A stretch of 64,000 nucleotides of DNA, taken from NCBI RefSeq assembly GCF_000686025.1, contig NZ_JMLQ01000003.1, positions 248,001 through 312,000 of the forward strand, given 5' to 3'. The first letter of the stretch is position 1. Each line of letters opens with the position of its first letter. Of this stretch, positions 44,271-53,441 are shown one piece after another. The notes under the pieces were generated by a model that made no database searches, was not told the origin of the DNA, and was given only the letters and a program-made list of their open reading frames with translations. Made by a program: the position numbers and the translations under genes. Source of the DNA: Rhodococcus sp. UNC23MFCrub1.1 (GTDB taxonomy: Bacteria; Actinomycetota; Actinomycetes; Mycobacteriales; Mycobacteriaceae).

Positions 44271-45026
44271 ATGAGCGGCCACTCCAAATGGGCGACCACG
44301 AAGCACAAGAAGGCTGTCGTCGACGCCCGCCGATCGAAGTCCTTCGCCAAGTTGGTGAAGAACATCGAGGTCGCCGCGCGCACGGGTGGTGGTGACCCCG
44401 TCGGTAACCCCACGTTGTACGACGCCATCCAGAAGGCGAAGAAGACCTCGGTGCCCAACGACAACATCGAGCGTGCGCGCAAGCGCGGCGCCGGTGAGGA
44501 AGCGGGCGGCGCCGACTGGCAGACCATCATGTACGAGGGCTACGGACCCAACGGTGTCGCCGTCCTCATCGAGTGCCTCACCGACAACCGCAACCGCGCG
44601 GCCGGCGAGGTCCGTGTCGCGATGACTCGCAACGGCGGCAACATGGCCGACCCGGGTTCCGTGTCCTACCTGTTCTCCCGCAAGGGCGTCGTCACGCTGG
44701 AGAAGAACGGCCAGTCCGAGGACGACGTCCTCATGGCCGTGCTCGACGCCGGCGCCGAGGAGGTCAACGACAACGGGGACACCTTCGAGGTGGTCTCGGA
44801 GCCGACCGACCTCGTCGCCGTGCGCACCGCGCTGCAGGAGGCGGGCATCGACTACGACTCCGCCGAGGCCAGCTTCCAGCCGTCCGTCAGTGTGCCCGTC
44901 GATGTCGACGGAGCGCGCAAGGTGTTCAAGCTGATCGACGCGCTCGAGGACAGCGACGACGTGCAGAACGTGTGGTCCAACGTCGATCTGTCCGACGAGG
45001 TGCTCGCGCAGCTCGACGAGGACTGA
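44271..45026 (+). CDS. yebC: YebC/PmpR-family protein
   Basis: A 251-residue YebC family protein, historically called a transcriptional regulator and more recently linked to translation of difficult sequences. [23 protein letters not shown] is the invariant N-terminus; [26 protein letters not shown] and [12 protein letters not shown] are further blocks. The ATG at 44271 has GAAAGGGG about 10 nt upstream. It precedes ruvCAB, the arrangement seen in many bacteria. Confidence 0.95.
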   Translation: MSGHSKWATTKHKKAVVDARRSKSFAKLVKNIEVAARTGGGDPVGNPTLYDAIQKAKKTSVPNDNIERARKRGAGEEAGGADWQTIMYEGYGPNGVAVLIECLTDNRNRAAGEVRVAMTRNGGNMADPGSVSYLFSRKGVVTLEKNGQSEDDVLMAVLDAGAEEVNDNGDTFEVVSEPTDLVAVRTALQEAGIDYDSAEASFQPSVSVPVDVDGARKVFKLIDALEDSDDVQNVWSNVDLSDEVLAQLDED

Positions 45027-45071
45027 CTCCAGCGCGCCGCCCACACTCGTCACCCACTCGCCGCTAAGGTA

Positions 45072-45087
45072 TCGAACAACAGTTCTA
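45072..45087 (+). promoter_or_regulatory. LexA (SOS) box upstream of ruvC
   Basis: TCGAACAACAGTTCTA differs by one base from the mycobacterial consensus TCGAAC-N4-GTTCGA. It starts 1 bp after a TAAGGT -10 element (45065-45070), so LexA would cover the transcription start. Confidence 0.8.
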
Positions 45088-45133
45088 CGTGTTCGAAGGT
45101 CCGGAGCGGCCGAATCCGGTGAGGGAGTGGGCG

Positions 45134-45730
45134 TTGCGTGTCATGGGAGTCGACCCCGGGCTGACCCGGTGTGGACTGAGCCTGGTCGAGTCCGGCGCAG
45201 GCAGAGCGGTCACGGCGCTCGACGTCGACGTGGTGCGGACGCCGGCCGACATGGAGCTGGCGCAGCGACTCCTCCTGATCGCCGAGTCCGCCGAGTACTG
45301 GCTGGACACCCACCGGCCCACGGTGGTCGCCGTCGAGCGGGTGTTCTCCCAGAACAACGTGCGCACCGCGATGGGCACCGCGCAGGCCGGGGGAGTGATC
45401 GCCCTCGCGGCCGCCCGGCGCGGTATCCCGGTCGCCTTCCACACCCCGTCCGAGGTCAAGGCCGCGGTCACCGGGAACGGCACCGCGGACAAGGCTCAGG
45501 TGACGGCCATGGTGACCCGCATTCTCGGCATGCAGCAGGCCCCCCGCCCCGCCGACGCCGCCGATGCTCTCGCCCTGGCGATCTGTCACTGCTGGCGGGC
45601 ACCCATGATGGCGCGGATGGCCGCCGCCGAGGCGCAGGCAGCCGCGGCGAAGGCCGCGTACGAGAAGAAACTGAAGCAGCAGCGCGCGGCCGTGCGGGCC
45701 GCCGCGAGGACGGGAGCGCAGCCGCGATGA
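45134..45730 (+). CDS. ruvC: Holliday junction resolvase RuvC
   Basis: Cleaves Holliday junctions; 198 residues. Catalytic acidic residues are Asp7 in [14 protein letters not shown], Glu in [12 protein letters not shown], and the Asp pair in [16 protein letters not shown]. The TTG at 45134 is chosen: AGGGAG lies 7 nt upstream and the protein then begins [11 protein letters not shown], as in mycobacteria. A GTG five codons earlier lacks a ribosome site. A LexA box precedes the gene. Confidence 0.94.
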   Translation: MRVMGVDPGLTRCGLSLVESGAGRAVTALDVDVVRTPADMELAQRLLLIAESAEYWLDTHRPTVVAVERVFSQNNVRTAMGTAQAGGVIALAAARRGIPVAFHTPSEVKAAVTGNGTADKAQVTAMVTRILGMQQAPRPADAADALALAICHCWRAPMMARMAAAEAQAAAAKAAYEKKLKQQRAAVRAAARTGAQPR

Positions 45731-46329
45731 TCAGCTCGGTACGGGGCGAGGTGCTCGAGATCGCCCTCGACCACGCGGTGGTGGAAGCGGCAGGCATCGG
45801 CTACCGCGTCAATGCGACGCCGGCGACGCTGGCCGGGCTCTCTCGCGGAACCGAGGCGCGCCTGGTCATCTCGATGATCGTGCGCGAGGACTCCATGACG
45901 CTGTACGGCTTCGCGGACGCCACGTCGCGCGATCTCTTCGGCCTGCTCCAGACGGTGTCCGGCGTCGGTCCCCGGCTCGCCATGGCCGTGCTCGCCGTCC
46001 TCGAACCCGATGCGCTGCGCACCGCGCTGACCGACGGCAACGTCACGGCCCTGATGCGGGTACCGGGTATCGGCAAGCGCGGTGCCGAGCGTCTCGTGGT
46101 CGAACTGCGCGACAAGGTGGACGCGGTGGTGTCCGGTCCGGCCGGTGTCGCCGCACCCGGCCACTCGTCGGGCCCGGTGCGTGATCAGGTGGTCGAGGCG
46201 CTGCTCGGCCTCGGGTTCCCGGCCAAGCAGGCCGAGCCCGCCGTCGATGCCGTGCTGGCAGACGACCCCGCCGTCGGAACGGCGCAGGCTCTGCGCTCGG
46301 CCCTGGTGAGCCTGGGCAGGTCGCGGTGA
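45727..46329 (+). CDS. ruvA: Holliday junction DNA helicase subunit RuvA
   Basis: Tetrameric junction-binding subunit that loads RuvB; 200 residues. The N-terminal OB fold begins [28 protein letters not shown]. Two helix-hairpin-helix motifs follow: [19 protein letters not shown] and [19 protein letters not shown]. The C-terminal three-helix RuvB-contact domain is present. Overlaps ruvC and ruvB by 4 nt each. Confidence 0.96.
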   Translation: MISSVRGEVLEIALDHAVVEAAGIGYRVNATPATLAGLSRGTEARLVISMIVREDSMTLYGFADATSRDLFGLLQTVSGVGPRLAMAVLAVLEPDALRTALTDGNVTALMRVPGIGKRGAERLVVELRDKVDAVVSGPAGVAAPGHSSGPVRDQVVEALLGLGFPAKQAEPAVDAVLADDPAVGTAQALRSALVSLGRSR

Positions 46330-47408
46330 CGGACCCGGACGGCACGGACGACTCACTGGTCACCGCCGAGATGGTGCCGGACGACGGCGATCTCGATGCG
46401 AGTCTGCGGCCGAAGTCGCTCGACGACTTCATCGGTCAGCCCCGCGTGCGGGAGCAACTGCAGCTCGTCCTGCAGGGCGCGACGCAACGCGGCGGAACAC
46501 CGGACCACATCCTGCTGTCCGGTCCGCCCGGACTCGGCAAGACCAGCATGGCGATGATCATCGCGGGGGAGCTGAACTCGGCGCTGCGCCTGACGTCCGG
46601 GCCGGCCCTCGAACGAGCGGGAGACCTCGCGGCGATGCTGAGCAACCTCGTCGAGGGTGACGTGCTGTTCATCGACGAGATCCACCGCATCGCGCGGCCG
46701 GCCGAGGAGATGCTGTACCTGGCGATGGAGGACTTCCGCGTCGACGTGGTCGTCGGTAAGGGGCCGGGCGCCACCTCGATTCCGCTCGACGTCGCACCGT
46801 TCACGCTCGTCGGTGCCACCACTCGGTCCGGCGCCCTCACCGGCCCGCTGCGTGACCGCTTCGGCTTCACCGCGCACATGGACTTCTACGACCCCCGTGA
46901 ACTGCAGCGCATCCTGACGCGGTCTGCGGGAATCCTCGGAGTGCGCATCGAGGCGGATGCTGCCGCGGAGATCGCGGGACGATCGCGCGGCACACCCCGT
47001 ATCGCCAACCGCCTGTTGCGCCGGGTGCGGGACTACGCCGAGGTGCGTGCCGACGGCCGCGTGACACTCGAGGTCGCCCGGGCGGCGCTCGAGGTCTACG
47101 ACGTGGACGAGCTCGGCCTCGATCGCCTCGACCGGGCCGTACTCGGCGCACTCGTCCGCAGCTTCGGCGGCGGGCCCGTGGGGGTCTCGACGCTCGCGGT
47201 CGCGGTCGGGGAGGAACCGGCCACCGTGGAAGAGGTGTGCGAGCCCTACCTCGTCCGCGCGGGCATGATCGCGCGGACGCCGCGCGGTCGGGTGGCCACG
47301 GCCGCCGCGTGGGAGCGGATGGGTCTCACACCCCCGCCGGATCTCGCGGTCGGCGGCATCTCGGTGCGGACGAACGAGCCGCAACGCATGCTCTTCGACG
47401 AGACCTGA
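46326..47408 (+). CDS. ruvB: Holliday junction DNA helicase RuvB
   Basis: AAA+ motor for branch migration; 360 residues. Walker A is [13 protein letters not shown], Walker B is VLFIDEIHR, sensor 1 is [13 protein letters not shown] and the arginine finger is near LRDRFGF. The C-terminal winged-helix domain is intact. The GTG at 46326 overlaps the ruvA stop. Last gene of the SOS-type ruvCAB operon. Confidence 0.96.
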   Translation: MTDPDGTDDSLVTAEMVPDDGDLDASLRPKSLDDFIGQPRVREQLQLVLQGATQRGGTPDHILLSGPPGLGKTSMAMIIAGELNSALRLTSGPALERAGDLAAMLSNLVEGDVLFIDEIHRIARPAEEMLYLAMEDFRVDVVVGKGPGATSIPLDVAPFTLVGATTRSGALTGPLRDRFGFTAHMDFYDPRELQRILTRSAGILGVRIEADAAAEIAGRSRGTPRIANRLLRRVRDYAEVRADGRVTLEVARAALEVYDVDELGLDRLDRAVLGALVRSFGGGPVGVSTLAVAVGEEPATVEEVCEPYLVRAGMIARTPRGRVATAAAWERMGLTPPPDLAVGGISVRTNEPQRMLFDET

Positions 47409-47521
47409 GCCGGTGGATCCGGACGATCCCGGCGTTTCGGGCGGTCGACACGCCCGATCGCCCGGCCGAACGTGGCACACTGAAGGTTCCGAGTCCCAAG
47501 ATCTAAGGATTGACGTTTCTG

Positions 47522-47926
47522 ATGGAACTGCTGTTTCCGCTTCTCGTTCTCGCCCTGCTCGTGCCCATGTTTCTCGGCATCCGCCGCCAGAAGCGTGAGG
47601 TGGCCAAGACGGTCGAGCTGCAGGAAGCGCTGTCCATCGGTGATCGCGTCCTGACCACGTCCGGGCTGCACGGCCTCGTCGACGGACTCACCGAGACCAC
47701 CGTCGACCTGGAGATCGCTCCCGGCATCATCACCACCTGGTCGCGTGCCGTCGTGCGCGACGTGCTGCCCGACGAGGACGAGCTGGACGAGTCGGCTGCG
47801 GAGAACGCCGCTCCGACCAGCGACTTCGAGGACCACAGCGACGCCGGATCGCGCGTCGACAGCCTGGAGAACGGCCTCGGCGGAGCGGACGACGGCCGAT
47901 CGCAGGCACGACTCACCAAGGAGTGA
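47522..47926 (+). CDS. yajC: Preprotein translocase accessory subunit YajC
   Basis: A 134-residue single-pass membrane protein of the SecDF-YajC complex. The N-terminal helix is MELLFPLLVLALLVPMFLGIRRQKRE, followed by the YajC core (LSIGDRVLTTSGLHGLVDGL). The C-terminal 45 residues are acidic and low-complexity. The ATG at 47522 is used; AAGGA lies about 13 nt upstream, slightly far. A TTG at 47510 is too close to it. A perfect hairpin follows the stop codon, before secD. Confidence 0.9.
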   Translation: MELLFPLLVLALLVPMFLGIRRQKREVAKTVELQEALSIGDRVLTTSGLHGLVDGLTETTVDLEIAPGIITTWSRAVVRDVLPDEDELDESAAENAAPTSDFEDHSDAGSRVDSLENGLGGADDGRSQARLTKE

Positions 47927-47940
47927 GACAAAGCGGATAC

Positions 47941-47970
47941 ACCGCCCCCGAGGTCGTCCTCGGGGGCGGT
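47941..47970 (+). terminator. Perfect 13-bp hairpin between yajC and secD
   Basis: ACCGCCCCCGAGG and its exact complement flank a TCGT tetraloop, 14 bp after yajC. It is a strong terminator or attenuator in the middle of a presumed operon. The following 138 bp before secD contain a TACGGT -10-like element near 47989. Confidence 0.75.
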
Positions 47971-48108
47971 GCGTCGTTGTGGAGAGGGTACGGTCGGTCA
48001 GGCTCCGGCCGTCCGTGACGCCCGCCGCCGCCGCGCTCCACCCCCGTCCGACCAGCAGCAGGTCCGTCTCCTCCAGCCGGTCCGTCTCACTCAGGAGAAG
48101 CACTCACC

Positions 48109-49854
48109 GTGGCCCCATCCAGCGGATCCTCGTATCCGGTGCGGTATCTCGCCGTGTTCGGCGTCTTCATCGCCCTCGTGTACGTCCTGGTCTTTTTCAC
48201 CGGTGACAAGTCCCCGACTCCCAAGCTGGGCATCGACCTGCAGGGTGGAACACGCGTCACGCTCACCGCGCGCACGCCCGACGGCAGCGCCCCGAGCCAG
48301 GAGAGCCTGCGTCAGGCGCAGCAGATCATCGAGACCCGCGTCAACGGTCTCGGTGTCTCCGGCTCCGAGGTGGTCGTCGACGGTCAGAACCTGGTCATCA
48401 CGGTTCCCGGCGACGACAGCTCGCAGGCCCGCACACTCGGTCAGACGGCCCGGCTGTACATCCGCCCCGTGCTGACGTCCCAGGCCCCCACTCCGGCGGG
48501 CACTCCCGCTCCCGCGGCGACCGACCCCGCTGCCGACCCCGCGGCTGCCGACCCTGCGGCCACCACGGCTCCGGCGACACCGGCGCCGCAGAACCGCCCC
48601 TTCCCGGCGCAGGACCCCACGGACACCCCCGCCCCGTCCGAGACACCCGCGCCGTCCGACACCTCCGCCTCCGAGCCCGGTGCCGCCCCGCCCGCGTCGT
48701 CGGCGGACGAGACCGCCGACGCGATCGCCGAGGCGAAGGCGCAGCGGCAGAGCACCGACCCGACAGTGCAGCAGCAGGCCATGGCCACGATCGACTGCTC
48801 CGCGCCCGACCCCCTGCAGGGCAACGACGATCCGGCCCTGCCGCTCGTCGCCTGCTCCACGGACGGCACCGCGGTCTACATCCTCGAGCCGTCGATCATC
48901 GACGGACAGCAGATCGCCGACGCCAGCTCGCAGTTCGACACCCAGCAGTCCCGCAACGTCGTCTCCCTCAGCTTCACCACCGAGGGTGGCAACACCTGGG
49001 CTCAGTTCACGTCGGCGAACATCGGCAAGCAGGCCGCGTTCACCCTCGACTCCAAGGTCGTCAGCGCACCGGTCATCCAGGGCGCGACCCCCGCGGGCAG
49101 CGCCACGCAGATCACCGGCAATTTCACCGCTGACAGTGCCCGCGAGCTCGCCAACACGCTGAAGTACGGATCGCTGCCGTTGTCGTTCGCCGCCTCCGAG
49201 GCGGAGACAGTGTCGGCGACGCTGGGACTCGCGTCGCTCGAGGCAGGCCTGATCGCCGGCGCCATCGGCCTCGTGTTCGTCCTCATCTACTGCCTCCTCT
49301 ACTACCGCATGCTCGGCATCCTCACGGCGCTGTCGCTGGTGCTGTCGCTGGTCGCCATCTACGGGATCCTCGTCCTGCTCGGTCGATGGATCTCGTTCAC
49401 GCTCGATCTCGCCGGCATCGCCGGTCTGATCATCGGTATCGGTATGACCGCCGACTCGTTCGTGGTGTTCTTCGAGCGCATCAAGGACGAGATACGCGAG
49501 GGCCGCAGCTTCCGCTCGGCGGTTCCGCGTGGTTGGGCCCGTGCGCGGCGCACCATCCTGTCCGGCAACGCGGTGAGCTTCATCGCGGCGGCGGTGCTGT
49601 ACGTGCTCGCCGTCGGTCAGGTGCGCGGCTTCGCGTTCACGCTCGGCCTGTCGACCCTGCTGGACATCGTCATCGTGATCCTCGTGACGTGGCCACTGGT
49701 CAATCTCGCCTCGCGGTCCGAGTTCTGGTCCAAGCCGTCGATCAACGGTCTCGGTGCGGTCCAGGAGATCGCCCGCGCGCGCAAACGCGCTGCCGCCGCC
49801 AAGACCACCCGCGATGCTGCTACCGCGGCCGCCGGCCCGAGCAAGGAGGCCTGA
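48109..49854 (+). CDS. secD: Protein translocase subunit SecD
   Basis: Proton-driven RND-type subunit that assists Sec export; 581 residues. One N-terminal membrane helix is followed by the P1 domain with [18 protein letters not shown], and by five helices in the C-terminal half with the D5 motif [30 protein letters not shown]. Residues about 125-205 form a Pro/Ala/Thr/Asp-rich insertion in the extracytoplasmic part. The GTG at 48109 has CAGGAG about 12 nt upstream. secF starts 3 bp after its stop. Confidence 0.95.
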   Translation: MAPSSGSSYPVRYLAVFGVFIALVYVLVFFTGDKSPTPKLGIDLQGGTRVTLTARTPDGSAPSQESLRQAQQIIETRVNGLGVSGSEVVVDGQNLVITVPGDDSSQARTLGQTARLYIRPVLTSQAPTPAGTPAPAATDPAADPAAADPAATTAPATPAPQNRPFPAQDPTDTPAPSETPAPSDTSASEPGAAPPASSADETADAIAEAKAQRQSTDPTVQQQAMATIDCSAPDPLQGNDDPALPLVACSTDGTAVYILEPSIIDGQQIADASSQFDTQQSRNVVSLSFTTEGGNTWAQFTSANIGKQAAFTLDSKVVSAPVIQGATPAGSATQITGNFTADSARELANTLKYGSLPLSFAASEAETVSATLGLASLEAGLIAGAIGLVFVLIYCLLYYRMLGILTALSLVLSLVAIYGILVLLGRWISFTLDLAGIAGLIIGIGMTADSFVVFFERIKDEIREGRSFRSAVPRGWARARRTILSGNAVSFIAAAVLYVLAVGQVRGFAFTLGLSTLLDIVIVILVTWPLVNLASRSEFWSKPSINGLGAVQEIARARKRAAAAKTTRDAATAAAGPSKEA

Positions 49855-49857
49855 CCC

Positions 49858-51066
49858 GTGGCCGAGACGACCACCACCACCGAGGACACCGTTCCCGACG
49901 CACCCGAGGCCGGTCGCGGACTCCTGTCGCGGCTCTACACGGGCACCGGCGCATTCGACATCATCGGACGCCGTCGCCTCTGGTACGGCGTCACCGCGGC
50001 CTTCGTGCTGGTGTCGTTGCTGTCGATCGCGGTCCGCGGCTTCACGCTCGGTATCGATTTCGAGGGCGGCACGCGCGTGCAGTTCCCGGCTCCGCAGGGC
50101 GTCGACACCGCGCAGGTCGAGGAGATCTACACCGACACCCTCGGTCAGGACGCCGTCGCCGTCCAGACCGTGGGCACCGGATCCGGCGCCACCGTGCAGA
50201 TCCGCTCCGAGTCGCTGGACCAGGGGCAGGCGTCCGCGCTGCAGACGGCCCTGTTCGACGCGTTCCAGCCCGCCAACGCGGAGGGCGAGGCCACGCGCGA
50301 TGCGGTCTCCTTCACCGACGTCAGTGAGACCTGGGGTTCCCAGATCACCGACAAGGCGCTGATCGCGCTCGTGGTGTTCCTGGTGATCGTCAGCATCTAC
50401 ATCGCCGTCCGGTACGAGCGGGACATGGCGCTCGCCGGTATCGCGGCCTTGTTCTTCGACATCCTCGTCACGGCGGGTGTCTACTCGCTGGTCGGGTTCG
50501 AGGTCACTCCGGCGACCGTCATCGGACTGCTGACCATTCTGGGCTTCTCGCTGTACGACTCCGTGGTGGTGTTCGACAAGGTCGAGGAGAACACTCGCGG
50601 CATCCTGCACCTCAACAGGCGCACCTATGCCGAGCAGGCCAACCTCGCGGTGAACCAGACGCTGATGCGCTCGATCAACACCACCGTCATCAGCGTGCTC
50701 CCTGTCATCGCCCTCATCGTCATCGCGGTCTGGTTGCTGGGTGTGGGGACGTTGAAGGATCTCGCACTGGTCCAGCTCGTCGGCATCGTCATCGGCGCCT
50801 ATTCGTCGATCTTCTTCGCGACCCCGCTGGTGGTCACGCTGAAGGAACGGTGGGGCCCGGTCGCGGCGCACACGAAGAAGGTGCTCGCGAAGCGCGAGGG
50901 CACCACGCGTCCGCGCGCCGAGAGCGCGGTTCCGGCCGGCGCCACGGGCACGGCGACCGCCACGGCAACGGCAACGGGTGCTCCGGCCAAGACCGCACGC
51001 GCTGCGGCCGCGGCGCCCCGCGCAGGCGCACGCCCGACGGGTAAGCGCGGCAAGCGGAGGAGCTGA
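49858..51066 (+). CDS. secF: Protein translocase subunit SecF
   Basis: Partner of SecD; 402 residues with six membrane helices. The P4-type signature is FTLGIDFEGGTRVQFPAPQG, and the conserved TM block is LLTILGFSLYDSVVVFDKVEENTRG. The C-terminal 60 residues are an Ala/Thr/Arg-rich cytoplasmic tail with a run of TATATATG. The GTG at 49858 directly follows secD. Confidence 0.95.
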   Translation: MAETTTTTEDTVPDAPEAGRGLLSRLYTGTGAFDIIGRRRLWYGVTAAFVLVSLLSIAVRGFTLGIDFEGGTRVQFPAPQGVDTAQVEEIYTDTLGQDAVAVQTVGTGSGATVQIRSESLDQGQASALQTALFDAFQPANAEGEATRDAVSFTDVSETWGSQITDKALIALVVFLVIVSIYIAVRYERDMALAGIAALFFDILVTAGVYSLVGFEVTPATVIGLLTILGFSLYDSVVVFDKVEENTRGILHLNRRTYAEQANLAVNQTLMRSINTTVISVLPVIALIVIAVWLLGVGTLKDLALVQLVGIVIGAYSSIFFATPLVVTLKERWGPVAAHTKKVLAKREGTTRPRAESAVPAGATGTATATATATGAPAKTARAAAAAPRAGARPTGKRGKRRS

Positions 51067-51067
51067 C

Positions 51068-52789
51068 ATGCGTGCGTCGTCAGGGGTCAGGACAGGCGTC
51101 GCCGTCGCGGCGCTCGCCGCGATCACGGCCACGACACTCGTGGCGTGCGGCGACGAGGACACCCGCATCCCGTCCATCGGCTACGCCGTCGACAACACCG
51201 TCACCACCTACAACGGCGGAACCGTCGCCGGATCGGTCTCGGCTGCGCCGCAGGCCTTCTCGCGAGTGCTGCCCGGATTCGCGCTCACCGCCCCGAGCGG
51301 CGGTGCCGTGAGCGACACCGACATCGGGACGGCCGTGGAGGTACCCGGCGAGCAGCAGGTGGTCACCTACACGCTCGCCGCGCCCGCCGTGTGGTCCGAC
51401 GGTGTGCCGATGACGTGCGACGACCTCGTGCTGGCGTGGGCCGCACGCAGCGGCCGGACAGCCGCGGACGGAGCGCCGCTCTTCGACGCCGCGTCCACCG
51501 CCGGTTACACCGACATCGAACGCATCGACTGCGCTCCCGCGGACAAGGTCGCGACCGTGACGTTCCGCTCGGGACGCGGGTACGTCGAGTGGCAGTCCCT
51601 CTTCGGCGCCGGGACGATGATGCCCGCACACGTCGCGGCCCGCATCGCCGGCGTGCCGGACGTCGTGAGCACCCTCGCCGGCGGTGACCAGGACGCACTG
51701 CGGCGCATCGCGGACGTCTGGAACACCGGATGGAACCTCACCCCGGCGGAGGGGGAGGACGTCGGAACCGTCGACCCGGCGGTCTTCGTGTCGTCCGGGC
51801 CCTTCCGCATCGAGTCGTACTCGGTCGAGAACGGTCTCGCGCTCGTTCCCAACGAACGGTGGTGGGGTGTTCCCGCCGCCACGGATCGTGTCGTCGTGTG
51901 GCCCAAGGGCGCCGACATCGCGGCCAAGGCGGCATCGGGCGACATCGAGGTCGTCGACGCCGACGGCGGCACGGCGACTCCCGACGGCTTCACGTCGACG
52001 GCTCAGCCGTCCTTCGGCGTCGAGCAGTTGACCATGGCCACGTCCGGTGTCTTCGTCGACCCGGCCGCACGCCGCGCCTTCGCTGCATGCGTTCCCCGCG
52101 GCGAGCTGTACGCGCAGCACGGCCACCCCGGATACGAGGCGGAGACCGGCCGCGGGTCCGGCATCGTCGACAGCCGGACCACCCTTCCCGCGACGCTGCC
52201 CTACCGCTCGGTGGCGGCCACCGCGGCGGAGCGGTACCGCACCGCGGACGTCGCCGGGGTGACCGCGGGTCTCGCCGAAGCGGGTCTGACCGACCCCGTC
52301 GTCCGTGTGGGCTACCTGGGGCCCGACGAGCGCCGCGCGGCCGTCGTCGCCGCCATTGCATCGTCCTGCGCACCTCTCGGCATCGAGATCGTGGACGCGT
52401 CGTCGCCGACCTTCTCGCCGCTCGCTCTGCGCGCCGGGGAAGTGGACGCCGTCCTGGCCTCCACCGCCGGACAGGCGGGAGCGTCGGGCACGTCCTCCGC
52501 GGATCCCGGTCGCTTCGCCCTGCGCGGCGGACAGGGCGTCAACGTCGGCGGCTACGCCAACGGGCGTCTCGACGAGCTGATCGATCGCCTGGCCGTCGAC
52601 CAGTCCGACGCCACCGTGCTCTCCGCGGCGGTCGAGGCGGAGAACATCCTGTGGACCGACATGCCCACCCTCCCGCTCTACAACGCGCCGCGCGTCACCG
52701 CGGTGGCGTCCGGAATGCGTGGTGTGGAGTCGAACCCGACGGTCGCGGGTGCGGGCTGGAACATGGACAAGTGGATACTCGTCGGATGA
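51068..52789 (+). CDS. Oligopeptide-type ABC transporter substrate-binding lipoprotein
   Basis: A 573-residue exported solute-binding protein of the DppA/OppA (SBP_bac_5) family. The signal peptide ends TLVACGD, with the lipid-modified Cys at residue 27. DPAVFVSSGPFRIESYSVENGLALVPNERWWG is the family hallmark. The position after secF matches M. tuberculosis Rv2585c. No permease or ATPase is adjacent. The ATG at 51068 is 1 bp after the secF stop; its own stop overlaps the apt start by 4 nt. Confidence 0.9.
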   Translation: MRASSGVRTGVAVAALAAITATTLVACGDEDTRIPSIGYAVDNTVTTYNGGTVAGSVSAAPQAFSRVLPGFALTAPSGGAVSDTDIGTAVEVPGEQQVVTYTLAAPAVWSDGVPMTCDDLVLAWAARSGRTAADGAPLFDAASTAGYTDIERIDCAPADKVATVTFRSGRGYVEWQSLFGAGTMMPAHVAARIAGVPDVVSTLAGGDQDALRRIADVWNTGWNLTPAEGEDVGTVDPAVFVSSGPFRIESYSVENGLALVPNERWWGVPAATDRVVVWPKGADIAAKAASGDIEVVDADGGTATPDGFTSTAQPSFGVEQLTMATSGVFVDPAARRAFAACVPRGELYAQHGHPGYEAETGRGSGIVDSRTTLPATLPYRSVAATAAERYRTADVAGVTAGLAEAGLTDPVVRVGYLGPDERRAAVVAAIASSCAPLGIEIVDASSPTFSPLALRAGEVDAVLASTAGQAGASGTSSADPGRFALRGGQGVNVGGYANGRLDELIDRLAVDQSDATVLSAAVEAENILWTDMPTLPLYNAPRVTAVASGMRGVESNPTVAGAGWNMDKWILVG

Positions 52790-53346
52790 GTACACCCGGA
52801 TCGAGCAGCCCCACCACGAGCGCACCCGGTGGATCGGACGTCGTCGCCCGGTTGACGCGCTGGGCCGACGACTTCCCCACGCCGGGAGTGCGCTTCGCCG
52901 ACCTCACGCCCGTGTTCGCCGACGCGGAGGGGCTGCGCACCGTGGTGGACTCGCTCGCCGAGGCGGGCCGTGACGCCGACGTCGTGGCCGGTATCGACGC
53001 GCGCGGCTTCCTTCTCGGTGCCGGCGTCGCGCTGGCGTTGAACACCGGCGTGATCGCCGTCCGCAAGGCGGGGAAGTTGCCCCCGCCGGTGCACCGGCAG
53101 TCGTACGAACTCGAGTACGGCACGGCGGAGCTCGAGATCTCCGCCGAGGGCATCGCGCTCGAGGGGCGCCGCGTACTCGTCGTCGACGACGTGCTCGCGA
53201 CCGGCGGCACACTCGAGGCCGCCGCCGAACTGTTGACGCGGTGCGGAGCGATCGTGGTGGGTGCCGCCGTCGTTCTCGAGGTGGAAGTTCTGGGCGGCCG
53301 CGAGCGTTGGAAGCATGGACCGCTCACGACATTGGGCGTCGTCTGA
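52786..53346 (+). CDS. apt: Adenine phosphoribosyltransferase
   Basis: Salvages adenine with PRPP to AMP; 186 residues. The PRPP-binding loop is RVLVVDDVLATGGTLEAA, the hood region is DFPTPGVRFADLTPVFAD, and AGIDARGFLLGAGVAL and AVRKAGKLP are family blocks. ATG overlaps the lipoprotein gene. It is followed by rel, as in mycobacteria, which links purine salvage and (p)ppGpp synthesis. Confidence 0.94.
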   Translation: MSTPGSSSPTTSAPGGSDVVARLTRWADDFPTPGVRFADLTPVFADAEGLRTVVDSLAEAGRDADVVAGIDARGFLLGAGVALALNTGVIAVRKAGKLPPPVHRQSYELEYGTAELEISAEGIALEGRRVLVVDDVLATGGTLEAAAELLTRCGAIVVGAAVVLEVEVLGGRERWKHGPLTTLGVV

Positions 53347-53402
53347 GCATCCGACCTCGAGAAGATGTGAGGGCGTGCGCTGTGCGCTCCGGTGACGGCG
53401 GA

Positions 53403-53408
53403 TAGAGT
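53403..53408 (+). promoter_or_regulatory. Putative -10 element of rel
   Basis: TAGAGT fits TANNNT and lies 33 bp upstream of the rel ATG, leaving room for the GAGGAGGTG ribosome site. Confidence 0.4.
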
Positions 53409-53441
53409 CGGGTCTCTCGAGCAGCTGAGGAGGTGTCGATC

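Noticed and set aside
48091..51177. A 1028-codon minus-strand open frame opposite secD and secF
   Set aside because: It is an artefact of high GC: Arg/Gly-rich, no motifs, and fully antisense to two conserved translocase genes.
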